A stretch of 64,000 nt of DNA, from positions 1,284,501 through 1,348,500 of the forward strand of contig NC_012691.1 in assembly GCF_000023065.1 (NCBI RefSeq), in the 5' to 3' direction. Source of the DNA: Tolumonas auensis DSM 9187 (GTDB lineage Bacteria > Pseudomonadota > Gammaproteobacteria > Enterobacterales > Aeromonadaceae). Of this stretch, positions 28,029 to 35,729 are shown piece by piece. Each line of letters opens with the position of its first letter. Positions within the stretch are counted from its first letter, which is position 1. Made by a program: the position numbers and the translations under genes. The notes below the pieces were generated by a model, which saw only the letters and a list, made by a program, of their open reading frames with translations, was not told where the DNA came from and did not search any database.

Positions 28029-28051
28029 TTGAAAGCAAATGAAGCTTTCAA
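28029..28051 (+). other. Intercistronic hairpin after modA
   Basis: TTGAAAGC and GCTTTCAA form an eight-base perfect stem around a seven-base loop, without a T-run. It may protect the modA message or weaken read-through into the molbindin gene. Confidence 0.45.
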
Positions 28052-28100
28052 CTTTAAAGGATTAAACCAATAACAAGATTAACGAAATCAGGAGATTTCT

Positions 28101-28529
28101 ATGGCTATCAGCGCTCGTAATGTGTTTGCAGGAACAGTAAGTGAAATTCGTGAAGGCGCAGTGAATGCTGAAGTCTCTCTGGCGGTCACTGGTGGTGATG
28201 TGATTGTAGCTACCGTGACCTTAGACAGTCTGAAAGCACTGGGTTTAGCGGTTGGTACTGCAGCTACTGCATTTGTGAAAGCCCCATCAATCATGCTGGT
28301 CACTGGCAATGATTCTGTTCGTTTCAGTGCGCGTAACCACCTGAAAGGTTCCGTAACTGAAGTGAAAACTGGCGCAGTAAACAGCGAAGTCGTTGTTAAA
28401 CTGGCTGGTGGCAGTGAAGTCAAAGCCATCGTGACTAATGACGCGGTTACTGATCTGGCTCTGAGCGTTGGTTCAGCAGCGGGTGTATTGTTTAAAGCTG
28501 GCAGCGTAATTCTGGGTGTTTCTGCCTAA
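28101..28529 (+). CDS. Molbindin with two TOBE domains (ModG/Mop type)
   Basis: The 142-residue protein is two tandem Mop/TOBE repeats of about 70 residues. Each begins with a SARN motif (SARNVFAGTV at 4; SARNHLKGSV near 75) and has GAVN(A/S)EV. Proteins of this size, such as Azotobacter ModG, form trimers that store molybdate or tungstate in the cytoplasm. AGGAG lies upstream of the ATG. The position right after modA and the terminator that follows suggest a modA-molbindin transcript. Confidence 0.92.
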   Translation: MAISARNVFAGTVSEIREGAVNAEVSLAVTGGDVIVATVTLDSLKALGLAVGTAATAFVKAPSIMLVTGNDSVRFSARNHLKGSVTEVKTGAVNSEVVVKLAGGSEVKAIVTNDAVTDLALSVGSAAGVLFKAGSVILGVSA

Positions 28530-28542
28530 TCGTTCTGCTTAT

Positions 28543-28572
28543 AAACCATCTGTCATCAGACAGGTGGTTTTT
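28543..28572 (+). terminator. Rho-independent terminator after the molbindin gene
   Basis: AAACCATCTGTC pairs with GACAGGTGGTTT (12 bases, one G-U pair) across a four-base loop and runs into T residues. Confidence 0.85.
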
Positions 28573-28711
28573 CCCGATATGACTCACCAAAGTGTACCTT
28601 TCTGTCACATTTCCGTGAAAAAACGTACATTCCTGACAAGATCTATCCGGCAAAAAGACAATAAATACATATAAATCAATTTGTTGGATAATAATTGATT
28701 CGCTGTGCTAT

Positions 28712-28726
28712 GGGCCTGTTTCTTGC
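28712..28726 (+). promoter_or_regulatory. Putative sigma-54 promoter of the NifA-like gene
   Basis: GGGCCTGTTTCTTGC has GG and GC elements exactly ten bases apart, close to the -24/-12 consensus TGGCACG-N4-TTGC. Transcription would start near 28738, leaving a leader of about 26 bases before ATG 28764. Confidence 0.6.
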
Positions 28727-28763
28727 GTTAACCGTTGTGCATATATTTATACAGGGGTTAACT

Positions 28764-29858
28764 ATGACAGAGCACACTTTGCCAAAAAAAGAACAACTAT
28801 TTCCAACCCCGGAATATCAGAAACAACAAAAAGCACAGGCATGTAAATCACGTAAAGCGCATTCTCATCATACAGTCAGCCATATTATTACCGACTCATC
28901 CGCGATGAAGCGTTTAATGGAAATGGTACATCAGATTGCACCCACTCGTTCAGCCGTGTTACTGCGTGGTGAGCCGGGCAGTGGTAAAGACGTGATAGCC
29001 CGTGCCATTCATGCTTTTTCTCAAAACAGTCATGGTCCATTCGTTAAGGTTTGCTGTGAACACATCAGTGATGAACAACTGATGCTTGATCTGTTTGGCT
29101 GTGATGCTGATTTTGTGGCCGGGTCCTCTCAGCCTCGTGCCGGCCGGATCGCGCAAGCAGCAACAGGTACGCTATTTTTAAGCGAAATAGGTCATTTTTC
29201 TCTAACCATGCAAGCGCGTTTATTACGGATTTTGCAGGAACAAAAATATGAACCTCTGGGCGGCGGCGTCACACAATCCAGCAATATCCGGGTGGTGTGT
29301 GCCTCGGAGAAAGATCTTGAAGAATTAGTCCTGCAAGGGAATTTTCTGCCAGAACTCTATTACCGGATCCATATCGCTTCTATTGCTTTACCTGCACTTC
29401 GTGATCGTAAAGAAGATCTTCCGGCTCTGGTTGCTTATTTTTTTGAACGTTATCAACGCGAAAACGGTCGCTCAATTTCAATATCAAATGATGCCATGCA
29501 ACATCTCTACACCTGTGACTGGCCCGGAAATGTGCGGGATCTGGAAAACTGTCTGGAACATGCCGCTATTCTGACTAAATCCGATGTTATTCAACAATTG
29601 CCTTGTGCAAACGGGTTATGCGTTCGCAAGCAGCTCAGACAGAAGATGCAAAAAACGCATGATCTGATGAAAGAGGGGATTATCACCGTTGGCCCTGTAT
29701 TAGGTGAGCAGGCAAAAGACTCGGAACGTAGCCGTCTGGTCATGGCACTGGAGAAATGTGGCTGGGTAAAAGCCAAAGCTGCCCGACATCTGGGGATTAC
29801 GCCCCGGCAGTTAGGTTATGCTCTTCAGAAATTACAAATTGAAGTGAAGAAATATTGA
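28764..29858 (+). CDS. NifA-like AAA+ regulator with degenerate sigma-54 contact motif
   Basis: The 364 residues hold an AAA+ domain and a Fis-type HTH. Walker A GEPGSGKD lies at residues 69-76. The sensor and arginine-finger region LPELYYRIH is present, as are CDWPGNVRDLEN and a C-terminal HTH (KAKAARHLGITPRQLGYALQKLQIEVKKY), which is strikingly NifA/VnfA-like. However, the GAFTGA loop that engages sigma-54 reads DFVAGS (116-121), and Walker B is LSEIG instead of LDEIG (139-143), losing the Asp. No N-terminal GAF domain is present. AGGGG supports ATG 28764. It sits between molybdate genes and a NifX-like cluster. DNA binding looks retained, while ATP-driven sigma-54 activation looks doubtful. 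Confidence 0.85.
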   Translation: MTEHTLPKKEQLFPTPEYQKQQKAQACKSRKAHSHHTVSHIITDSSAMKRLMEMVHQIAPTRSAVLLRGEPGSGKDVIARAIHAFSQNSHGPFVKVCCEHISDEQLMLDLFGCDADFVAGSSQPRAGRIAQAATGTLFLSEIGHFSLTMQARLLRILQEQKYEPLGGGVTQSSNIRVVCASEKDLEELVLQGNFLPELYYRIHIASIALPALRDRKEDLPALVAYFFERYQRENGRSISISNDAMQHLYTCDWPGNVRDLENCLEHAAILTKSDVIQQLPCANGLCVRKQLRQKMQKTHDLMKEGIITVGPVLGEQAKDSERSRLVMALEKCGWVKAKAARHLGITPRQLGYALQKLQIEVKKY

Positions 29859-29883
29859 TCCCGCTTGCTTACTAATTTGGTAT

Positions 29884-29911
29884 TTCCCCTGTCCAGCAAT
29901 GAACAGGGGAA
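29884..29911 (+). terminator. Rho-independent terminator after the NifA-like gene
   Basis: TTCCCCTGT pairs with ACAGGGGAA over nine bases around a ten-base loop, followed by a short T-containing tract. Confidence 0.6.
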
Positions 29912-30077
29912 TCTTTATACCCGGGATGGCTTACAGGGTTATTGTCTGCCGCCACCGCCTTTGGTGGACAAAGTGAGTGTAGCAATCGAGCGTCGCCGGT
30001 CGTGAATGGTGAACGGCTCAGGTTCAGAGGTTAAATCAGAGGGAGAAGATCACTATCTGAAACTCAATATTAATATT

Positions 30078-30113
30078 GCATATGCCAATAAATGCTATAT
30101 ATATAGCATATGC
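30078..30113. promoter_or_regulatory. Paired GCATATGC palindromes upstream of the dsbB-like gene
   Basis: Two copies of GCATATGC (30078-30085 and 30106-30113), 28 bases apart, lie 23-58 bases before the ATG. The same arrangement recurs before 30768 and 31844, so they are read as operators for a shared regulator. Confidence 0.6.
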
Positions 30114-30135
30114 TAATTAATAGTGGAGGTTAATT

Positions 30136-30660
30136 ATGATAGTCTGGTTGCGCAGTATTACCCAAGCTCGTCTTGCCTGGGTTCTGCTTGGGGTGTCTGC
30201 CGTATTTCTGGAAGTATGTGCCTTATTGTTTCAGCATGGCCTGGGGTTACGCCCTTGTCTGATGTGTATTTATGAACGTATTGCCGTAATCGGTCTTATC
30301 GTGTCTTCGGTGGTTGCCTTGATAGATCCCAGCAAAAGAATATGGCGCTGGAGCGGGTTAATCATGTGGGGACTCTGTATTTACCGTGGTTTGCAGCTTT
30401 CTTTAAGGCATGTTGATTATCTTTTGCATCCATCTCCATTTAACACCTGTTCATTATTTCCTGATTTTCCCTCCTGGTTGCCTTTGGATGTCTGGTTTCC
30501 CTGGTGGTTTAAGCCATTAGCTGAATGTTCAGAAAGACAATGGAGTATGCTGGGTTGGGAGTTACCACAATGGTTAGTATTGATTTTCAGTCTTTACCTG
30601 CTCGTCTGGCTCATGGTTATTACAGCTAATTTGCTGACACACAGATATCTGACTGATTGA
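30136..30660 (+). CDS. dsbB: DsbB-family disulfide-bond formation membrane protein
   Basis: This inner-membrane quinone reductase re-oxidises DsbA. The 174 residues have four membrane helices. The first periplasmic redox pair is RPCLMCIYER (CxxC), and the second periplasmic loop has the cysteines of FNTCSLFPDFPSWLPLDVWF and LAECSERQW. Both pairs needed for electron transfer to ubiquinone are present. AGTGGAGG precedes the ATG. No dsbA lies nearby. The shared GCATATGC operators link it to the DUF134 and NifX-like genes rather than to general envelope genes, so it may be a specialised paralogue. Confidence 0.88.
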   Translation: MIVWLRSITQARLAWVLLGVSAVFLEVCALLFQHGLGLRPCLMCIYERIAVIGLIVSSVVALIDPSKRIWRWSGLIMWGLCIYRGLQLSLRHVDYLLHPSPFNTCSLFPDFPSWLPLDVWFPWWFKPLAECSERQWSMLGWELPQWLVLIFSLYLLVWLMVITANLLTHRYLTD

Positions 30661-30715
30661 ACTATGCTTGTTTTGAACTGTGGTTTCCTGTTCAATATCG
30701 GCAAATAATTTTATT

Positions 30716-30752
30716 GCATATGCTATTTATATGGATTATATATAGCATATGC
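30716..30752. promoter_or_regulatory. Paired GCATATGC palindromes upstream of the DUF134 gene
   Basis: Copies at 30716-30723 and 30745-30752 are 29 bases apart and end 15 bases before the ATG, overlapping the likely promoter. If the DUF134 protein is the binder, this would be autoregulation. Confidence 0.6.
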
Positions 30753-30767
30753 CACATAGGAGATATC

Positions 30768-31049
30768 ATGGGACGTCCTAAGATCCCTCGTAATATTTGT
30801 GGTAAACCAGCAGATAGCTGTTTTAAACCGAATGGTATTCCAATGAGTGAACTGGAGCGGGTTGAATTGGCTCCTGACGAATTTGAGGCATTACGGTTAG
30901 TCGATTTGCAGGGAATGTTGCAACAGGATGCTGCCGTTGTAATGGGCGTATCACGCCAGACATTGGCCAATCTTGTTAAAGCAGCCCGGTGTAAAGTGGT
31001 TGATTGTTTAGCGCATGGCAAGGCATTGATGATGCATTATTCGGATTAG
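30768..31049 (+). CDS. DUF134-family DNA-binding protein
   Basis: The 93-residue protein starts MGRPKIPRNICGKP, the hallmark of DUF134, and carries LAPDEFEALRLVDLQGM followed by a sigma-70 region-4-like HTH (QQDAAVVMGVSRQTLANLVKAARCKV). DUF134 genes usually sit beside NifX/NifB-type dinitrogenase-cofactor proteins or Mrp ATPases. Two Cys in the N-terminus (NICGKPADSC) could bind a metal or cluster. TAGGAGA precedes ATG 30768, so the frame reaching back to 30657 is an artefact. It is the best local candidate for recognising the GCATATGC sites. Confidence 0.9.
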   Translation: MGRPKIPRNICGKPADSCFKPNGIPMSELERVELAPDEFEALRLVDLQGMLQQDAAVVMGVSRQTLANLVKAARCKVVDCLAHGKALMMHYSD

Positions 31050-31083
31050 ATGTCTTGTCATATCTGCGCTTTTGGAATTTCGT

Positions 31084-31506
31084 ATGACTATCAATAAATT
31101 GAAAAGCGCAGGGCTCAAAATTACGAATCAAAGAGTGATTGTTCTTAATTATCTGTTCAACACTCAAGAGCGTCACCTTAGTGCGGAAGATATATTCAGA
31201 GATCTTCGACTGAATGGCGAAGATGTAGGGCAAGCTACGGTTTATCGTGTACTGAATCAACTTGAAGAAGCAGGGATGCTCGAGCGACACTACTTTGATG
31301 GTAGTAAAGCCTATTATGAGTTGAGTTCAAATTCTCATCATGATCATCTGGTTTGTTTACACTGCGGTAAAATTATTGAATTTTTTGATCCATTCATCGA
31401 GCAAAGACAACAGGAAATTGCTGAACAGTACGACATGAAATTAAGTCATCATAACCTTTACATGTTTGGATACTGTTTGAATCCGGATTGTCATCGGGAT
31501 ATATAA
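31084..31506 (+). CDS. Fur-family metal-responsive regulator
   Basis: The 140-residue protein resembles Fur throughout: LKSAGLKITNQRVIVLNYL, SAEDIFRDL, GQATVYRVLNQLEEAGM, HHDHLVCLHCGKIIEF with the CxxC zinc site, and CLNPDCH as the second CxxxxC-type site near the C-terminus. The frame opens at a TTG at 31072, but ATG 31084 is preferred, with GGAA upstream. Because it lies in a metal-cofactor cluster and not beside fldA, it may be a second Fur-like protein. The metal it senses cannot be deduced. Confidence 0.9.
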   Translation: MTINKLKSAGLKITNQRVIVLNYLFNTQERHLSAEDIFRDLRLNGEDVGQATVYRVLNQLEEAGMLERHYFDGSKAYYELSSNSHHDHLVCLHCGKIIEFFDPFIEQRQQEIAEQYDMKLSHHNLYMFGYCLNPDCHRDI

Positions 31507-31637
31507 GACATCCCAACCCTTCATGTTATAACCTATTGTTTCATATAGATTTAATCTATTGTTGCCATGTCGTTTTTCTTACGCGCGCAGAGTTTTTATA
31601 TCAGTAAATATCTTCACATTTCTCAATTTTAAATATT

Positions 31638-31674
31638 GCATATGCCAATTATTAGTACTATATTTTGCATATGC
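31638..31674. promoter_or_regulatory. Paired GCATATGC palindromes upstream of the NifX-like gene
   Basis: Copies at 31638-31645 and 31667-31674 (29 bases apart) both sit in the longer identical context TTGCATATGCCAATTATT. They lie about 170 bases before the chosen ATG. The rest of the 31507-31843 gap shows no gene that I can support, so the transcript probably has a long leader. Confidence 0.6.
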
Positions 31675-31843
31675 CAATTATTGCTGCTCCTGATTTTTGG
31701 ATGTGAATGTTTTGAAAGGCAATGTCGCGTCAGGGAATAGCAGTAATTGGCTACATCAGGTCAGAACTCGTCACGGAAAATTGCAGGAATTTGCCAGGTT
31801 CGGGAAAGACCATTCAGTCGTATTAATAAAGGAGTCATGTCCG

Positions 31844-32383
31844 ATGATTACTGCCATTCCAATGAAAGAAGATCGTGTTGCCAGTCATTTCACTAAAGCT
31901 GATAGTTTTATCTTTATCAATGAAAACGGCGATGTGATGTCTCGTCAAGCTAACCCGGCATTGAATGCAAATTGTTCTGGTAAAAGCGAATTACTGGCTC
32001 TGCTACAAGCGGAAAATGTGCAGCGAGTGATCGTGCGCAATATTGGTGAACGAATTCTTGGCAAATTACTGGATAGTCAGTTTGCTGTATATCAGACCAG
32101 TTGTGGCCGTCAGGATGCTAAAGAATTGGTGAGTGAACAGGCGAATAAGCTGACGCAATTAACCTGTGCCTCACAGGGTCGTAAGTCATTGAACCATGAA
32201 GCCAAACAGGCAGATGGCGGTTGTGGCTGTAACCATGACGAACATGATCATCATGGTCAATGTTGCGGAGAAAACAAAACATCAGATCAGGAGCATCATC
32301 ACGGTGAAGGTCGTTGCTGCAAGAGCCGTCACGAGGGACAAATGGCTCATCATGGACAAGGTCGGGGCCGCTGCTGCCATTAA
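31844..32383 (+). CDS. NifX/NafY-like cofactor-binding protein with His/Cys-rich tail
   Basis: Residues 1-105 match the dinitrogenase iron-molybdenum cofactor fold: MITAIPMKEDRVASHFTKAD, then NCSGKSELLALL and VQRVIVRNIGERILGKLL. Such proteins carry or store Fe-S or Fe-Mo precursors. After residue ~125 comes a tail packed with His and Cys (GCGCNHDEHDHHGQCC, EHHHGEGRCC, HHGQGRGRCCH), a likely metal store or sensor. AAGGAG nine bases before ATG 31844 decides the start; a TTG-initiated extension to 31697 has no such site. The gene shares operator pairs with dsbB-like and DUF134 genes. Confidence 0.88.
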   Translation: MITAIPMKEDRVASHFTKADSFIFINENGDVMSRQANPALNANCSGKSELLALLQAENVQRVIVRNIGERILGKLLDSQFAVYQTSCGRQDAKELVSEQANKLTQLTCASQGRKSLNHEAKQADGGCGCNHDEHDHHGQCCGENKTSDQEHHHGEGRCCKSRHEGQMAHHGQGRGRCCH

Positions 32384-32442
32384 TCCCCATAAGATCAATT
32401 ACGTCAGTTGTTGAGAAAGTTTCAGCCGAATAATTTATCTGT

Positions 32443-32470
32443 GATCAGGAAGGTTCATTCCTTCCTGATC
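32443..32470 (+). other. Perfect hairpin in the leader of the thioesterase gene
   Basis: GATCAGGAAGG and CCTTCCTGATC pair over 11 bases around a six-base loop, ending 15 bases before the ATG. There is no T-run, so it is more likely an RNA-stability or regulatory element than a terminator. Confidence 0.5.
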
Positions 32471-32485
32471 TAAAGCAGGAAGAAC

Positions 32486-32929
32486 ATGAAAACTTATCAG
32501 GCATGTCTGCAAAGCCATGCAAATTGTGTTGTATGTAGCGATGGCGATCAAAATCCACATTCACTGCAACTCAGGTTTACCCATGTGACAGAAAATGAAG
32601 TTGCCGCTGATTATCGGGTAAATAAAAAGCATCAGGGATATATCAACTTATTACACGGCGGCATTGCCAGCACCTTGCTGGACGCGGCGATGACGCATTG
32701 TCTGTTAGCCAAAGGGATTGAAGCGCTGACTGCGGAACTGAATGTGCGTTTTCATACGCCGGTTTTAGTTGGTGATTCGGTGCAGATCATGGGTCGTTTA
32801 ATTAGTCAGCGACGCGGTATTTATTTACTGGAGGCCACCCTGTCAGTGGCAAAGCAAGTTTGTGTGAAAGCGACAGGTAAGTTCATTCAACCCAAAGGGG
32901 GAGTGATCCATCGTGAGTTGTCTGTTTGA
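32486..32929 (+). CDS. PaaI-family hotdog thioesterase
   Basis: The 147 residues fit a single hotdog domain of the PaaI/YigI type. The HGGIASTLLDAAMTH helix near residue 57 carries the catalytic region, followed by AELNVRFHTPVLVGD. The N-terminus has an unusual CLQSHANCVVC cluster. It should hydrolyse acyl-CoA thioesters; the substrate is unknown. Its 3' end overlaps the metallo-beta-lactamase gene by 17 bases, so the two share a transcript. Confidence 0.85.
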   Translation: MKTYQACLQSHANCVVCSDGDQNPHSLQLRFTHVTENEVAADYRVNKKHQGYINLLHGGIASTLLDAAMTHCLLAKGIEALTAELNVRFHTPVLVGDSVQIMGRLISQRRGIYLLEATLSVAKQVCVKATGKFIQPKGGVIHRELSV

Positions 32930-33761
32930 GTTGACTGTTATCTGCGATAACCATGCAGCAGAGGGGTTACTCCCTGAACATGGTCTGGCATTTGTGCTTC
33001 GTGCGGATGAAAACAAAATTCTGTTTGATACCGGCAGCGGCGAAACATTGATCCACAATGCGACTAAGCTGGGTATTGATCTGGCTGATATCACTTATCT
33101 GGTACTGAGCCATGGTCACTATGATCATACTGGTGGGATCGCCCAGGTGCTGCACTTGAATGAACACTGCCCGCTCATTGCACATCCCTTTGTCTTATCT
33201 GAACGATACAGCCGTCATCCCGATCGGCCTGTAAGACGTATCAGCATGCCATTCAGTGTTCAGGCCGCGTTACAGCAATTATCTCCGATACGGCTACGCT
33301 GTCAGTCAGTATCTTCTATGCTGAGCAACAACGTAGGTGTTACCGGCAAAATCCCGCGAACCAGTTTATTTGAAGACACAGGCGGGCCATTTTATATTGA
33401 TGAAGCAGGCCAGTTTAATGACGCCATCCCGGATGATCAGGCCTTATGGATTAATACACCGCAGGGTCTGGTGATTATTCTGGGCTGTTGTCATGCCGGT
33501 GTCGTGAATACGATCGAATATATCCGTCATCTTGCCGGGGAGTCTCGTGTTGCGGGCATCATTGGCGGACTCCATCTGCTCCATGCATCTCCTGAACGGA
33601 TTGAACAGACCCTTATTTATTTAAAAAAACTCAAGCCTGATTTCATCTATGCCGGACATTGTACAGGTGATGATGTCATTGTGACGATGCGTGAAAATCT
33701 GCGGGACACCGCGGTATGTCAGCTATACGCCGGTATAGATATAGGAACTGTGAGGAGCTGA
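32913..33761 (+). CDS. Metallo-beta-lactamase-fold hydrolase
   Basis: The 282-residue protein has the MBL metal motif LSHGHYDHTGG near residue 65 and later His ligands (GCCHAGVVNT, IGGLHLLHA, YAGHCTGDD). This pattern resembles the branch that includes enzymes related to dihydropterin-ribofuranosyl-aminobenzene phosphate synthase, but that is a family label only. The GTG start at 32913 is backed by a GGGGGAG inside the preceding gene. It ends three bases before the flavoprotein gene. Confidence 0.85.
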   Translation: MSCLFELTVICDNHAAEGLLPEHGLAFVLRADENKILFDTGSGETLIHNATKLGIDLADITYLVLSHGHYDHTGGIAQVLHLNEHCPLIAHPFVLSERYSRHPDRPVRRISMPFSVQAALQQLSPIRLRCQSVSSMLSNNVGVTGKIPRTSLFEDTGGPFYIDEAGQFNDAIPDDQALWINTPQGLVIILGCCHAGVVNTIEYIRHLAGESRVAGIIGGLHLLHASPERIEQTLIYLKKLKPDFIYAGHCTGDDVIVTMRENLRDTAVCQLYAGIDIGTVRS

Positions 33762-33763
33762 AG

Positions 33764-35188
33764 ATGAACAGCGAAATCAATACTGATGTCGTGATTGTGG
33801 GAGCTGGTAGTGCTGGTTTATATGCACTGAGAGAAGTTCGCCGCGCCCGGAAATCTTTTATTCTGATCGATACCGGCCCGTTAGGGACAACCTGCGCCCG
33901 GGTTGGCTGCATGCCGTCAAAAGTGGCTTTGCATGCGGCTAAATTATGGGCGGGGTGTAATAAATTAAGTCAAATAGGTGTGACAGGTACAGATGTTTTA
34001 TCGATAGATCTGTCTGCGACCTGGAGTGCACTCCGCGCACAGCGTGATAAATTCAGTCACAGTGCAGCAACGAAAGCCCGGAATGCTGCAGGTGAGCATC
34101 TGATCATAGGTGCTGCCCGGTTTCTGGAACCTACGTTGATAGAGGTGGATTCCATCAACGGTAAACAAACCATTCGTGCATCCTCAGTTGTCATCGCGAC
34201 AGGATCTCGCCCGGTTGTACCTGCCTGGCTGGAACCCGTAAAAAATCGAATGGTCACGACAGATGATTTTTTTGAGTTGTCGGCACTACCTGAACGAGTC
34301 GGGATCCTTGGGCTGGGGGCGATTGGTCTGGAGATGGGCGCTGCTTTATCTCGTCTCGGCGTAGAGGTGATTGGGGCCGATCTCGCGTCAACAGTGGCCG
34401 GAATTACTGATCCGGTCATAGCCAAACAAGCAACAGCATATTTTGGTTCAGAAATGACGCTGTGGTTAGGTGCTCCCGTTAGTGTAGAGCGGACAGAAAA
34501 AGGCGTACTAGTTCGTAGCGGTGATAATCAGGCTGAAGTAGATCTTATTCTGAGCGCATTAGGCCGCCGCCCGAATGTAGATATGCTTGGATTGGCAGAA
34601 GCCGGATTTCCAATCGGTGAACGGGGTATGCCAGTATTTGATACCCGGACATTACAAATCGGTCATTTACCGGTATTTATTGCCGGCGATGCAAATGGCT
34701 TTCGGCCTCTGATGCATGAGGCAGCCGATGAAGGTGCTATCGCTGGTTTTAATGCAGTTCAAGAAACTGTCACCCGGTTTCGTCGGAAGGTCGCTGTCGG
34801 TATCGCATTTACGGATCCTGACATCTGTTCTGTAGGAGCCCGGTTTGATGAGTTACACCTTGAGCATGTTGTGATTGGCAGCGCCAGTGGTGAAGCAAAT
34901 GGGCGGGCTAAGATTTTAGGTGCGGAAAGTAGTTTATTGCGGGTTTATGCCGATGCCCGGGATGGTCAGTTGCTTGGTGCATCAATTCTGGCAGATGGCG
35001 GTGAACATCTGGCACATTTGCTGGCGTGGGCGATACAGCGAGGAGAAACTGCAACCAGTTTACTTGAATTGCCTTTTTATCACCCGGTAATGGAAGAGAT
35101 GCTGCAGACTGCATTACAGGAAATAGCCAAAAAAGTCACTATGCCGGGAGGCGTTCCGCTTGGGCTGGTTGCTGATGAATTTAGCTAA
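33764..35188 (+). CDS. Pyridine nucleotide-disulfide oxidoreductase (dihydrolipoamide dehydrogenase-like)
   Basis: The 474 residues have FAD-binding VVIVGAGSAGLYA at the N-terminus, the redox-active disulfide GTTCARVGCMPSK near residue 42, NAD(P)-binding ILGLGAIGLEMGAAL near 184 and FIAGDANGFRPLMHEAADEG near 305. The dimerisation domain ends with FYHPVMEEM, the His-Glu pair that activates the disulfide in this class. It could be a lipoamide, glutathione or mercuric-type reductase; no lipoyl partner is nearby. GAGGAG upstream fixes ATG 33764, against the longer frame from 33716. It is the last gene of a three-gene operon ending at a strong terminator. Confidence 0.88.
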   Translation: MNSEINTDVVIVGAGSAGLYALREVRRARKSFILIDTGPLGTTCARVGCMPSKVALHAAKLWAGCNKLSQIGVTGTDVLSIDLSATWSALRAQRDKFSHSAATKARNAAGEHLIIGAARFLEPTLIEVDSINGKQTIRASSVVIATGSRPVVPAWLEPVKNRMVTTDDFFELSALPERVGILGLGAIGLEMGAALSRLGVEVIGADLASTVAGITDPVIAKQATAYFGSEMTLWLGAPVSVERTEKGVLVRSGDNQAEVDLILSALGRRPNVDMLGLAEAGFPIGERGMPVFDTRTLQIGHLPVFIAGDANGFRPLMHEAADEGAIAGFNAVQETVTRFRRKVAVGIAFTDPDICSVGARFDELHLEHVVIGSASGEANGRAKILGAESSLLRVYADARDGQLLGASILADGGEHLAHLLAWAIQRGETATSLLELPFYHPVMEEMLQTALQEIAKKVTMPGGVPLGLVADEFS

Positions 35189-35192
35189 AATT

Positions 35193-35222
35193 ATCGCCGG
35201 ATACCGTCTCCGGCGATTTTTA
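35193..35222 (+). terminator. Rho-independent terminator after the flavoprotein gene
   Basis: ATCGCCGG pairs with CCGGCGAT around a nine-base loop, followed by five T residues. It lies at the boundary with the convergent modB-modC remnant. Confidence 0.85.
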
Positions 35223-35729
35223 ACCCAGAACCGCCACGCTCTTAATTTGTGCCCACACGGACATCTGTTTTTTTAGTGTCAGTGCATGACATGATCGCTT
35301 CGTGATCAATGCAAGTAATATCGTCCCGTTTGTATTTAACCGGATAAGTACATTTCCGGGGGAAGTAGTTTCTGTAATGCTGACTACCCGGACCGGGATC
35401 AGATTCAGGATGCTGGTATCCGGATGTTTTTCTGACACCAGACTCACATCTCGGGCCAGAATCCGGCATCGTAAAGGACCGTTTTTACCCAATATCATTA
35501 GCAGTGCATAACCAGTAGCTACAGGAGGAAAAACAAGTGGCAGAGTGACTAGCAGGTCAATAATCACGCGTCCCGGAAAACTTTTTTTGCTGAGACAATA
35601 ACCCAGTAACAGGCTGGCGATCAGATGCAGTAATAGTGTTATTAGTACAACCTGACCCGTCAGAGAAAGAGAGAACCGGGTTTCCGGTTCCCTCAACAAA
35701 GCTGGAATACTGACAAGCCAATCAATCAT
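35220..35729 (-). pseudogene. In-frame ModB-ModC deletion fusion
   Basis: One open frame of 169 codons begins as a molybdate permease: LTGQVVLITLLLHLIASLLLGY, then a second helix through DLLVTLPLVFPPVATGYALLMILGKNGPL, matching ModB residues ~1-90. It then becomes, without a frame break, the C-terminal TOBE domain of ModC (RILARDVSLVSEKHPDTSILN... to the end). The rest of ModB and all ATPase motifs of ModC are absent, so it cannot transport. The join lies near 35465. Its ATG overlaps the stop of the upstream modA-like gene (ATGA), as in an intact modABC operon. The frame is unbroken, so a membrane-anchored TOBE protein may still be made. Confidence 0.85.

Noticed and set aside
31697-31843. TTG-initiated extension of the NifX-like protein
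   Set aside because: The strong AAGGAG fits only ATG 31844, which is also the family N-terminus (MITAIPM).
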